Source of the DNA: a virus
Direction: 5' to 3' (one strand)
IMG/VR virus record: IMGVR_UViG_3300046512_000239
Span: 1-35,582 of that record
Length of the DNA stretch: 35,582 nt
Below are positions 1 to 6,333 of the stretch, in pieces. The notes under the pieces are model-generated. The model did no database searches and was not told where the DNA came from. It saw only the letters and a list, made by a program, of their open reading frames with translations. Every line of letters starts with the position of its first letter. Position 1 is the first letter of the stretch. Both the position numbers and the translations under genes were made by a program.

Positions 1-2
1 GT

Positions 3-599
3 AGCTACGTTGCCAAGGGTGTCGTTTCTTCAAACGACACCCCCTATGTCCACCCGCAGAACGGACAGGTCTACCGCGAGTTCCTCCTGTCACAGCGCGA
101 CACCCTCGTGGTGGTTTCGGGTTACAGCGTTGAGTTGCGGGCGCGGATCATTGACCGCTGGCAGGAGCTGGAATCTCAGGTAGGTCATTTCCTAATTCCG
201 GCGACATACGCCGAAGCATTGCAGGCTGCTGCCGATCAGGCCCGGGACAACCAGTCGCTTCGTCTGGTCATCCTCGATCAGGCGCCGAAGGTTGCGGCCA
301 TCAAGCGGCTCGCAGCAGCTGGCGGTGCCATCTGCATCACAGACGCTGCCAAGCACCTGCAAGTCCAGCCCTCGAAGCTGTTCGCCTGGCTGGAACAGCA
401 CCGGTGGATTTTTCGGCGCGCAGGATCAGGCCGTTGGACGGCCTACCAGCCGCGTATCACGTCCGGCTACATGATCCACAAAGTCACTTCCTTGAAGGCT
501 GATCCTGAAACCGGCGTTGAGCGCGCGGCCTTCGATCCATTGGTCACGCCGAAAGGTCTTGCCCGTTTGGCTGAAATCAATATCGGAGCCTCGCTGTGA
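3..599 (+). CDS. Rha/KilAC phage antirepressor (5' truncated)
   Basis: The frame is open from base 3, so the gene begins before the window; the GTG at 108 is internal. The first visible residues carry the Rha-family signature (HPQNGQ, YREFLLSQRD, then a basic-hydrophobic VSGYSVELRARIIDRW helix). The C-terminal ~110 residues resemble the KilAC DNA-binding domain of phage antirepressors (ICITDAAKHLQVQPSKLFAWL, then WIFRR and a YQPR segment). Such proteins act on lysis/lysogeny control or early gene expression, but the exact target here is unknown. The gene ends in a GTGA overlap with the replication initiator, so it belongs to the early right operon. I am sure of the family, less sure of the role. 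Confidence 0.85.
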   Translation, partial: SYVAKGVVSSNDTPYVHPQNGQVYREFLLSQRDTLVVVSGYSVELRARIIDRWQELESQVGHFLIPATYAEALQAAADQARDNQSLRLVILDQAPKVAAIKRLAAAGGAICITDAAKHLQVQPSKLFAWLEQHRWIFRRAGSGRWTAYQPRITSGYMIHKVTSLKADPETGVERAAFDPLVTPKGLARLAEINIGASL

Positions 600-1390
600 G
601 TGTTCAAGCAATGTCCTGGGCGCTCTCTCTGCCCACCCAATCCCTGAAAGACTCAAGCGCACGTCACGTGCTGTTGTGCTTGGCCAACTACGCCGGTTCG
701 AACGGTGCCGGGGCTTTCCCATCAGCTTCGACTCTGGCTCAAGACACCGGGCTGTCCGAGCGCACCGTGCGTTACAAGTTGGACGATCTGGAGAAGTCCG
801 GGTTAATCCAAAAGGGCAATCAGGCCATTGCCGCCGTGCACATCGACCGTCACGACCGCCGCCCAGTCGTTTACGACCTTCAACTATTGCGGGGTGCAAA
901 TCCTGCACCCCGTACAAAACGGGGTGCAAATGACGCAACGGGGTGCAACTCACAACAGAACGGGGTGCAGCCTACGACAGAACGGGGTGCAGCCACTGCA
1001 CCCAATACATCAATTAACCATCAAGTAACCGAAGAGCAGCAGCGCGAGATTTCCGAAGTCATCGCCGAGCAGGATCGTCAGGCCCTCGCTGCCGATGATC
1101 GCCAACGCTTCCCCATGTTCACCACCTGGGCACCGAGTGAAAAGGCGTTGGCTGATCAACTCACCATCGCCGGCTTGCCTCACGACTCGGTCACTGACGA
1201 ACTTCTCGCGGGGTTCAAGGGGTTCTTCGTCGCCAAGTCTTCGACCGTCGACAGCACAGCGGGCTGGTGCTTCCGTCTGGTCGCTTGGGTCAAGCGTGAG
1301 CGAGTAAAGGCAGCAGGATCCGCATCGCCTACCGCTTCGGACGAGTTCGATGACGAAAACACCGAATGGATGAATGGGGGTGCGAAATGA
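596..1390 (+). CDS. Phage replication initiator (O-like, winged HTH)
   Basis: Start GTG at 596 overlaps the upstream stop by four bases (GTGA). Residues ~15-85 form a helix-turn-helix/winged-helix domain of the phage replication-O type (FPSASTLAQDTGLSERTVRY, DLEKSGLI). Residues ~100-145 are a low-complexity linker that is simply the translation of tandem GGGGTGCA repeats in the DNA. The C-terminal part (W.PS.....DQL..AGLP, then FKGFF and GWCFRLVAWVKRER) resembles the DnaT/primosomal ssDNA-binding fold. The arrangement copies lambda O: an origin-binding N-terminus, iterons in the middle of the gene, and a C-terminal part that contacts the loader encoded next (1387). Assignment as initiator is by domain and position. 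Confidence 0.82.
   Translation: MSVQAMSWALSLPTQSLKDSSARHVLLCLANYAGSNGAGAFPSASTLAQDTGLSERTVRYKLDDLEKSGLIQKGNQAIAAVHIDRHDRRPVVYDLQLLRGANPAPRTKRGANDATGCNSQQNGVQPTTERGAATAPNTSINHQVTEEQQREISEVIAEQDRQALAADDRQRFPMFTTWAPSEKALADQLTIAGLPHDSVTDELLAGFKGFFVAKSSTVDSTAGWCFRLVAWVKRERVKAAGSASPTASDEFDDENTEWMNGGAK
889..1003 (+). repeat. Iterons inside the initiator gene: candidate replication origin
   Basis: The nonamer CGGGGTGCA starts at 890, 920, 939, 961 and 983 (spacings 30, 19, 22, 22, close to two helical turns). Inverted copies lie at 904-912 (TGCACCCCG) and 997-1003 (TGCACCC). The repeats are followed by an AT-richer stretch at about 1005-1030. Lambdoid phages keep their origin iterons inside the O gene, followed by an AT-rich unwinding region, so this is the best origin candidate in the window. 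That the protein encoded around the repeats binds them is inference. Confidence 0.72.
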
Positions 1391-2088
1391 GAGCAGTTTC
1401 CACGGTGGCGGCACAGGCCGTGACCAAGGTTCGTCACGGCGAATTCGTCGACTCGACCACTGAAATATCGGTGCAGGTCCAGCAGGATCAGGCCCACGAA
1501 ACCGGCAAGGTGATCAACCAGCTGTTCCGCCAACTGCGCTCGATCCGCACCGCATGGCGTCAGGCTTGGCCGGACGCGAAGGCCTACAAGGAATCGAAAG
1601 CCACCTGGTTGCAAGCGTTCATCGAGAACGGTATCTGCACTCAGGAACAGATCAATATCGGCCTGATCCGCTGCCGCGCCGAGCCCTCCGACTTCATCCC
1701 GAGCGTCGGCAAGTTCATTCAAGGTTGTGTGCCGATGCCGGAAATGCTCAGCCCGCCGCTGCCGAACGTGGAGACGGCGTACAAGCAGGCCCTGCGTAAC
1801 TGCCATCCAACGATGCACGGTGTTGCGAAGTGGTTTCACCCGGCCGTCTACCACGCTACTGCCGCCGCTGGATTTAACAGCCTGCCACTGCTCAGCCGGG
1901 AGCTGGGCTTGATCAGCTTCGAGAAGCGGTATCTGGAACAGGTTCGCAAAGTTTGGATGGGCGAGCAGCTCGGCCCAGTTCCGGTAGCTGAGTTGGCCGC
2001 ACCGGCTGCTGAACGTACCCCCGAGGTTGGAAATCAAGCGTTGGCCGCTCTCCGTGCTATGCGCTCGGGAGGTGTGGCCCGTGTCTGA
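1387..2088 (+). CDS. Replication protein P-like helicase loader
   Basis: I chose ATG 1387, which overlaps the upstream stop as ATGA, over the in-frame ATG 1366; the protein is 233 aa. It resembles the replication protein P family (lambda P): an N-terminal segment with VINQLFRQLRSI and AWRQAWPD, then TWLQAFIENGI and a CRAEPSDFIPSVGKF stretch typical of the family, and an alanine-rich C-terminus. In lambda, P brings the host DnaB helicase to origin-bound O. Direct coupling to the O-like gene supports the same job. No ATPase motif is visible, so a DnaC-type AAA+ loader is unlikely. Confidence 0.8.
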   Translation: MRAVSTVAAQAVTKVRHGEFVDSTTEISVQVQQDQAHETGKVINQLFRQLRSIRTAWRQAWPDAKAYKESKATWLQAFIENGICTQEQINIGLIRCRAEPSDFIPSVGKFIQGCVPMPEMLSPPLPNVETAYKQALRNCHPTMHGVAKWFHPAVYHATAAAGFNSLPLLSRELGLISFEKRYLEQVRKVWMGEQLGPVPVAELAAPAAERTPEVGNQALAALRAMRSGGVARV

Positions 2089-2284
2089 TTCCCGCCTTGC
2101 GCCGACCAATCCCGCTGAGTACCGCTTCGCCGTGCACTGTTGCGGCTACAAGTGGGACCTCACTGATCAGCCAGACCGTGCCGTCGCGCTGTTCGAACAT
2201 CAATCTGCGGCTGAGAAGTTTGGCAGCCTGATGTGGCCGACCACCTTCGAAGTTATCGATGTCGTCACTGGAGAAAAGTTATGA
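2081..2284 (+). CDS. Small hypothetical phage protein (67 aa)
   Basis: GTG 2081 is preceded by GGGAGGT at 2067-2073 with 7 nt spacing, a strong Shine-Dalgarno, so I prefer it to the upstream ATG at 2027, which lies well inside the P-like gene. The protein is short and soluble, with HCCGYKWDL near the N-terminus and an EVIDVVTGEKL end. No family is recognised. It overlaps the P-like gene by 8 nt and the next ORF by an ATGA, so it is translated as part of the replication operon. Confidence 0.65.
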   Translation: MSDSRLAPTNPAEYRFAVHCCGYKWDLTDQPDRAVALFEHQSAAEKFGSLMWPTTFEVIDVVTGEKL

Positions 2285-2400
2285 GCGAAATCCTGATCCA
2301 TCTGTGGCTCGGCTTCCTGTTGATCACCTCCGGCGGCGTCCTCGAAGCCTGTCGCCGTCTTGATCGTCGGTACCGGATTGCGCGAGGTGAGCGTAAATGA
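2281..2400 (+). CDS. 39-aa predicted single-pass membrane protein
   Basis: A short ORF sits exactly between two 4-base overlaps: ATGA at 2281-2284 with the gene before it and ATGA at 2397-2400 with the nuclease gene after it. Residues 4-21 (ILIHLWLGFLLITSGGVL) are hydrophobic enough to span a membrane. The tail after it is strongly basic (CRRLDRRYRIARGERK), which by the positive-inside rule puts the C-terminus in the cytoplasm. Function is unknown. The perfect overlap at both ends is the main reason to believe it is translated. Confidence 0.55.
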   Translation: MSEILIHLWLGFLLITSGGVLEACRRLDRRYRIARGERK

Positions 2401-2828
2401 CACCTGCCGTCCCGAAGCTATTCAAGTCAAAGCCCATGCGCGCCAAGTCAGTCGACCGTGAAGGGCAGGAGCAGGCCGCACTGCTGACTGAGTTGCGCAT
2501 CCGTATGCCGGAGGTGGCTGACCTGATCTATCACGTCCCCAACGGCGGGCATCGGCACGTACTTGTGGCGATGAAGCTGAAAGAGCAGGGCGTGGTCGCC
2601 GGTATTCCCGATCTGGTGCTGACCATGGCTCGCGGTGGCTACTTCGGGCTGTACATCGAGTTCAAGGCTACACCGCCGAACGATGCCCCGATCTCACCGA
2701 GTCAGCACGAACGCATCCGCAAGCTGAATGCCCAGGGCTACTTGGCGGTGGTGTGTCGGGGCCACTTCGACGCGATGGAGCAGATCCGCGCCTATCTGCG
2801 CATGGCTCCGACCGTGGTGGCTGCATGA
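2397..2828 (+). CDS. VRR-NUC domain nuclease
   Basis: This 143-aa protein is a stand-alone VRR-NUC nuclease of the PD-(D/E)XK superfamily. Visible catalytic elements are E25 (GQEQAAL), D72 in GIPDLVL, and E88/K90 in IEFKA, with VPNGGHR between them. Phage VRR-NUC proteins are thought to cut branched DNA or process replication and recombination intermediates. Here it sits in the replication operon where lambdoids keep nin-region recombination genes, and it overlaps the tyrosine recombinase by ATGA. A joint role with that recombinase in resolving replication intermediates is inference. Confidence 0.88.
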   Translation: MTPAVPKLFKSKPMRAKSVDREGQEQAALLTELRIRMPEVADLIYHVPNGGHRHVLVAMKLKEQGVVAGIPDLVLTMARGGYFGLYIEFKATPPNDAPISPSQHERIRKLNAQGYLAVVCRGHFDAMEQIRAYLRMAPTVVAA

Positions 2829-4105
2829 GTAGCGCCGCGGTCAAGATCACAGATGCCGAGATCAAGCGACAGGCTGTCGGCGACGTGCGGGATCTGCGCG
2901 ACATCGAGAACCGTGGCCTGTACCTACGGTTTACTAAGGCCCGCGAACGTGCCTCTTGGTACCTGGTGGTGAAGGGCGAGTGGAAGCGCATCGGCAGCTT
3001 CCCTGACCTCAATGCCAAGCAGGTCGTTGCCGCATTGCCGGCGATTCGTCTGCGCCTCGATGCCGGTGCTGGCTCAAACCTATCAAAGTGGGTTCTGGTC
3101 GGTGAGTTGCTGGGCTGGTACGCCGACCGGATGGCCCGCGACCGTAGCCTGTCGAGCAAGCGCAAAAGGACCGGCGCCTCGCTGATCAAGTGCCACCTGA
3201 AGCCGTTGCTGGGGGCTGTGCCACTGGCCTCAATCAACAAAGCCACCCTGGACGATCAATTCATGTGGCCTGCACAAGAAACCATCGGCATCGACTACGT
3301 GCGCTCAGCGTTTCAGCTGCTGGCCTTGGCATTCCGCCAAGCATTCAAGCTTCGGCTGATCTCGGCCAACCCGATGAAGGACGTCAAGTTCAGCGACTTC
3401 TCCAAGGCCAAGGTGGGGGTGAAGCCGTCACGGTTGCGGGTCACCCAGCTTCAGGAACTGATTACCCTGCTGCGGGATGCCATGGCCAGCGCGCCTGCTG
3501 ACGCCATGCTCGCCCTGATGATGCTGTGCCACGGCACCCGCATTGGTGAGACCCGGCAGGCCCAGTGGTCGCATATCAGCCTTGCTGAGCGGGAGTGGTT
3601 CATTCCAGCCGAGAACACCAAGACCGGCGTCGAGCACCATTTACCACTGACTGACCAAGTACGGCAGATGCTGATCGGTTATCGCGAAACTCAGCGGGTG
3701 AACGGTTACGACGGTCAGTTCCTGTTCCCATCCCGCAATGGCAAGGCCCTGAGTGAAGGTCAAGCCAGTTCCGTGTTCACACGGTTGGGGCAGGGCGAGT
3801 GGACCAGTCACGACCTTCGCAAAGTGGCCCGCACCGGGTGGGCAGATATCGGCATTGACCACCTGATTGGTGAGCTGCTGATCAACCACGCCATGGGCCA
3901 CAACGTGAAGGTGTACATCCAGTCGGACGTGATGAGCCGCAAGCGTGAAGCCTTGGACAGGTGGTGCGCGTATCTAGACGCAAAAGGTTTCAAGCGTATC
4001 CACACCTTGACCGGCTTTAGATCGGGAGATTCTGGTAATGCGCTGGAAGCCTCACAGGATAAGGGCTGCGAGGCCATTCAAGAATCAACCATAGGCGAGG
4101 TTTAA
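2825..4105 (+). CDS. Tyrosine recombinase inside the replication operon
   Basis: Start ATG 2825 (ATGA overlap) gives 426 aa. Residues ~5-75 look like an integrase arm-binding domain (GLYLRF...SWYLVVKGEWKRIGSFPDLNAK), ~85-195 a SAM-like core-binding domain, and ~205-385 the catalytic domain. All six active residues are present: R239 (GTRIGE), K266 (NTKTG), H329 and R332 (SHDLRK), H355 (INHAMGHN) and the nucleophile Y364 (VYIQSD). It is therefore probably active. The position is odd: integrases normally sit next to attP, but this one is about 28 kb from attR and cotranscribed with O/P-like genes. It may be the integrase after a rearrangement, or a resolvase acting on replication products. Confidence 0.88.
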   Translation: MSSAAVKITDAEIKRQAVGDVRDLRDIENRGLYLRFTKARERASWYLVVKGEWKRIGSFPDLNAKQVVAALPAIRLRLDAGAGSNLSKWVLVGELLGWYADRMARDRSLSSKRKRTGASLIKCHLKPLLGAVPLASINKATLDDQFMWPAQETIGIDYVRSAFQLLALAFRQAFKLRLISANPMKDVKFSDFSKAKVGVKPSRLRVTQLQELITLLRDAMASAPADAMLALMMLCHGTRIGETRQAQWSHISLAEREWFIPAENTKTGVEHHLPLTDQVRQMLIGYRETQRVNGYDGQFLFPSRNGKALSEGQASSVFTRLGQGEWTSHDLRKVARTGWADIGIDHLIGELLINHAMGHNVKVYIQSDVMSRKREALDRWCAYLDAKGFKRIHTLTGFRSGDSGNALEASQDKGCEAIQESTIGEV

Positions 4106-4107
4106 AA

Positions 4108-4422
4108 ATGATGAAAAAGAGCAGTGGCCCCGCCTTTGTGCGCAGTTTGATCCCGATGACCGAGTGCCCTTCGTGTGCTGGGAAGGGGCTCATCAAGGGT
4201 TTGCTTCATGAACTCGACTGCCTCGGCTATCACTCATCCGGCTTTGTTCATGCTCAAACGCTGGAGCCGTTGCTGATGGAAGACCTGGTTGTCCAGCTTG
4301 GTCGGATGGTTCGCCGGGAGCGGAGCCAGCTGAACTGTTCGCCGGGCGTTGGTGGAGCCCAAGGCCAATACGAACAGAACAACCGCCGCGGTGCCGGCGG
4401 ATCGAACTTCACAGGGGATTGA
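4108..4422 (+). CDS. Hypothetical protein with a CxxC zinc knuckle
   Basis: This 104-aa protein starts three bases after the recombinase stop with GAGG upstream. It holds CPSCAGKG at about residues 20-27, the half-site of a DnaJ-type zinc knuckle, followed by a short helical region (LVVQLGRMVRRERSQ) and a glycine/asparagine-rich tail. Only one further cysteine pair candidate is visible (C38, C77), so full zinc coordination is uncertain. It lies directly upstream of the candidate Q gene. Function is unknown; a role in regulation would be inference from position only. Confidence 0.65.
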   Translation: MMKKSSGPAFVRSLIPMTECPSCAGKGLIKGLLHELDCLGYHSSGFVHAQTLEPLLMEDLVVQLGRMVRRERSQLNCSPGVGGAQGQYEQNNRRGAGGSNFTGD

Positions 4423-4425
4423 TCG

Positions 4426-4989
4426 ATGGGCATATATAAAGACGTGATGGGCACCCTGGTACGTGTACTGGCCGCAGACAACATCGACAACAGCACGAAG
4501 CAGTCTTGGCAGAAGCTGATCGATGCCGACCTTCGCTCAGGCGGTACCGGCAGTTCGATCTCCGTGCGGGACAAGTTCGATTACGACTGCTGCCTATATG
4601 CCTTGCTTCATCGCGAACTGGCTCCTGCTCAGTGGGATGCGCTGGTGGCGAAGTACTCGACGCACAAGGCCAACAAGGTTTCCGCTATTGGGCGCCTGGT
4701 GTCCCGAATGGTTTCCCCGGCGCCACAGCTGTTCGTTTATAAGGCGCTCACCGCATGGGCAATTCCTAAGCTCAAGGGTGTCCAGACTGGCAAGCGATCC
4801 ACGGACATGATCGTTCTGCCCGCTGAGTTCTACGATATGAACACATGGGACCTCGCCGGCTCTCCGGAGCGCACTCGCCGCAACTGGCGCGGCGGTATTC
4901 ACAAGCGGCTTGAGCAGTTGGAAGAGGCCGCCGTGATCCATGCGACAGAGATCTTCGACGCCGAGCAAATCTTCGTAGACGCTGCTTGA
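4426..4989 (+). CDS. Candidate Q-like late gene regulator
   Basis: A 187-aa soluble protein with AGGGGAT ahead of ATG 4426. Residues ~85-155 contain a helix-rich region with basic patches (AIGRLVSRMVS, AIPKLKGVQTGKRS, SPERTRRNWRGGIHKRLEQLEE) that could bind nucleic acid. I do not recognise a named domain. The case for a late antiterminator or activator is positional: it is the last gene of the early operon, a sigma70-type promoter overlaps its stop codon, and the next transcript passes two intrinsic terminators before the first late gene. This is exactly where lambda has Q, pR' and tR'. It could instead be another early regulator. Confidence 0.6.
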   Translation: MGIYKDVMGTLVRVLAADNIDNSTKQSWQKLIDADLRSGGTGSSISVRDKFDYDCCLYALLHRELAPAQWDALVAKYSTHKANKVSAIGRLVSRMVSPAPQLFVYKALTAWAIPKLKGVQTGKRSTDMIVLPAEFYDMNTWDLAGSPERTRRNWRGGIHKRLEQLEEAAVIHATEIFDAEQIFVDAA

Positions 4990-5015
4990 CCATGATGGCC
5001 GTTTGGCCGTAAATT
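4986..5015 (+). promoter_or_regulatory. Candidate late promoter (pR'-like)
   Basis: TTGACC at 4986-4991 and TAAATT at 5010-5015 are separated by 18 bp. The -35 overlaps the stop codon of the candidate Q gene. Transcription would start near 5022, about 40 nt before the first terminator. The match is good at -35 and moderate at -10. Confidence 0.5.
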
Positions 5016-5056
5016 AACCCCATCATGTCGATCTTGCGCGTTATGAGAGACGACAC

Positions 5057-5085
5057 AAAAAGCCCAGCCCATCGCTGGGCTTTTT
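5057..5085 (+). terminator. Intrinsic terminator in the late leader (tR'-like)
   Basis: Stem AGCCCAGC (5061-5068) pairs with GCTGGGCT (5074-5081) around loop CCATC; flanking A and T runs extend the stem and would let it work on both strands. It lies just downstream of the candidate late promoter. Confidence 0.85.
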
Positions 5086-5106
5086 GCATTATGCAGATGA
5101 ATGCGC

Positions 5107-5163
5107 AGGCTGATGCGATAGGGATTCGTACTCCCGAGCCTGATGCCGGAGATCAGCACCGGC
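5107..5163 (+). ncRNA. Two-hairpin leader RNA between terminators (put-like candidate)
   Basis: The first structure pairs AGGCT (5107-5111) with AGCCT (5137-5141) and encloses GGGA (5121-5124) with TCCC (5132-5135), loop TTCGTAC. The second pairs GCCGG (5145-5149) with CCGGC (5159-5163), loop of 9 nt. No credible ORF with a ribosome binding site occupies this leader. Two adjacent stem-loops in a leader are reminiscent of the HK022 put RNA, which modifies polymerase in cis, but no sequence match to put is claimed. Alternatively this is only leader structure. Confidence 0.4.
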
Positions 5164-5180
5164 CATTTGCACCAAATTCC

Positions 5181-5207
5181 AAGCCTCGCCACCGTGCGGG
5201 GCTTTTT
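5181..5207 (+). terminator. Second intrinsic terminator of the late leader
   Basis: AAGCCTCGC (5181-5189) pairs with GCGGGGCTT (5196-5204, one G-T pair) and runs into TTTTT. It ends 19 bases before the first late gene, whose Shine-Dalgarno AAGGAG follows directly. Confidence 0.82.
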
Positions 5208-5226
5208 CGTTTTCTAAGGAGCACCA

Positions 5227-5610
5227 ATGGCTGAGCCGAGCAGCAGTGCAGTCGTCGCTGGCGCAGGGATTGTCGGTGTCACCGCTGTGAGTCTGTGGCC
5301 TGGCGTGGACGTGAACGCTGTCATTGGATCATTCGCCGGCGCCATCTTCTTCGTGGTGTTCGCCAAGGAACTGGGATTGCTGGCTCGGGCGGGCTATTTC
5401 GTCGCGTCATGGATTGGTGGGTACTACGTGGCCAGTGAGGTCATGGAGCGCGAACTGGCCAAGGCTTCAGGGCTGGTCGCCTTCATTGGCGCGCTGCTTT
5501 GCGTCACGGTTGGAGTCAGTCTGCTGCTGTGGTTGGGCGGCGGGAAAATGCCCGGCTGGATGCAATGGGTGGCCGACAGATTCGGAGGCAGCCGCAATGG
5601 TAATGGTTGA
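5227..5610 (+). CDS. Putative holin / phage membrane protein
   Basis: ATG 5227 follows AAGGAG with good spacing. The 127-aa protein has three to four hydrophobic segments (about residues 10-24, 32-48, 50-70 with GYFVASWIGGYYVA, and 82-103 with LVAFIGALLCVTVGVSLLLWL) and a short hydrophilic end (DRFGGSRNGNG). First gene of the late operon, small and multi-spanning, it fits a holin that opens the inner membrane at lysis. The next gene also looks holin-like, so one of them may be an antiholin or pinholin partner. The assignment is by topology and position, not by a unique motif. Confidence 0.7.
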   Translation: MAEPSSSAVVAGAGIVGVTAVSLWPGVDVNAVIGSFAGAIFFVVFAKELGLLARAGYFVASWIGGYYVASEVMERELAKASGLVAFIGALLCVTVGVSLLLWLGGGKMPGWMQWVADRFGGSRNGNG

Positions 5611-5887
5611 TCCATGGACTCTACTTGCTGGTGCCTTCTGTGGTGCCATTTGCTACCGCATCGCGACCTACCGCAGAGACGGTGCCCGCTACCGGGCTGG
5701 TGTTTCGTGCCTTGCCTATCTGCTCGCCGTAGCAACCGGTTGTGAGTGGCTAACGGTCATGCTCGCAGTTCTACTAGCCAAGCCTGTGACCGCTGTTTCC
5801 CCATTCATTCTCGTCGAATTGCTCGTGCTGCTGATACTGGTGTACCGAGCTCGCGGCAACGTCGCAAGAGTCCTGAGGCTTGACTGA
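5597..5887 (+). CDS. Putative 3-TM holin-family protein
   Basis: I chose ATG 5597, which has GGAGG at 5583-5587 and overlaps the upstream gene by 14 nt, over far-upstream starts in the same frame. The 96-aa product has three hydrophobic helices: WTLLAGAFCGAICYRIA, VSCLAYLLAVATGCEWLTVMLAVLL, and SPFILVELLVLLILVYRA, with the dibasic YRRDGARYRAG loop between the first two. This pattern matches small three-TM phage holins found beside another holin in many proteobacterial siphophages. Its partner relation to the upstream protein is inferred. Confidence 0.68.
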   Translation: MVMVDPWTLLAGAFCGAICYRIATYRRDGARYRAGVSCLAYLLAVATGCEWLTVMLAVLLAKPVTAVSPFILVELLVLLILVYRARGNVARVLRLD

Positions 5888-5888
5888 T

Positions 5889-6083
5889 ATGCAACTGATC
5901 GACAACTGGAAACAAGCACTGAGCATGACCAGCGTTCAGGCCGGTGGTGCTATTGCTGCGCTGGGTATCGCTGAGCAACTGATGCCGCAACTCCAGGCAG
6001 TGCTGCCGCCGATTGCTTATGGCGTGCTGGGCCTGTTGGTGATGGTTGCCCGCGTGGTGCTTCAGCCGAAGTTGACCAAGTAG
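5889..6083 (+). CDS. Small phage membrane protein (64 aa)
   Basis: ATG 5889 is preceded by GAGG at 5875-5878. A TTG at 5880 in the same frame is a weaker choice. The protein has an amphipathic N-terminus (LIDNWKQALSMTSVQ) and two hydrophobic stretches (GGAIAALGIAEQLM and PPIAYGVLGLLVMVARVVL). Such proteins are common between the holin and terminase genes of Pseudomonas siphophages and are of unknown function. It could take part in lysis timing. Confidence 0.68.
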   Translation: MQLIDNWKQALSMTSVQAGGAIAALGIAEQLMPQLQAVLPPIAYGVLGLLVMVARVVLQPKLTK

Positions 6084-6092
6084 GAGTTGGTG

Positions 6093-6275
6093 ATGGCTTG
6101 CGGTGGGTGTGCGTCACGGCGTGACTGGATAAAGAAGTGGAGCAAGGTGGCGTATGAACGATCCATTGATCTCATTGCTGGAAAGACTGGTGACCGCTCA
6201 AGAGAGCGCGGCCCAGTCAATGAGCCAGGTAGCCGAGAGGCTGGACCTGTTGATTCAGGCGATGGCCGAGGATGA
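6093..6275 (+). CDS. Small Cys-motif phage ORF (60 aa)
   Basis: TAGGAG at 6081-6086 stands six bases before ATG 6093. The N-terminal half looks like a real protein (MACGGCASRRDWIKKW, then VAYERSIDLIAG), with a CGGC pair that could bind metal. The C-terminal half is rich in G, R, P and D, which is what results when a frame overlaps another coding sequence. It overlaps the next ORF by 122 bases in a different frame. I believe the start; the biological extent of the C-terminus is less certain. Confidence 0.5.
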   Translation: MACGGCASRRDWIKKWSKVAYERSIDLIAGKTGDRSRERGPVNEPGSREAGPVDSGDGRG

Positions 6276-6333
6276 GCCAGAAGATCCTGATGCTCAACCA
6301 CTTACCTACATGGACGGCACCCCATGCCGCTGA
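6154..6333 (+). CDS. Small helical phage protein (59 aa), overlapping frame
   Basis: ATG 6154 has AAGG at 6144-6147. The product is a regular amphipathic helix (LISLLERLVTAQESAAQSM, then QVAERLDLLIQAMAEDE) with an acidic tail ending YMDGTPCR. This helical pattern is coherent, unlike the other frame over the same bases. It overlaps the HNH gene by 10 bases at its end. Function is unknown. Confidence 0.6.
   Translation: MNDPLISLLERLVTAQESAAQSMSQVAERLDLLIQAMAEDEPEDPDAQPLTYMDGTPCR

Noticed and set aside
426-953. Leftward 175-codon ORF under the antirepressor and initiator genes
   Set aside because: Arg/Pro-rich shadow of two well-supported rightward genes.
889-1003. Spaced direct repeats that could suggest a CRISPR array
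   Set aside because: Repeat unit is only 9-12 bases, spacers are about 10 bases, and the array lies inside a coding gene; iterons fit better.
5119-5141. T-arm-like segment (GGGATTCGTACTCCC on the reverse strand) suggesting a tRNA
   Set aside because: The loop does not fit the TTCRANY consensus in register and no acceptor or anticodon arm can be drawn; treated as leader hairpin.
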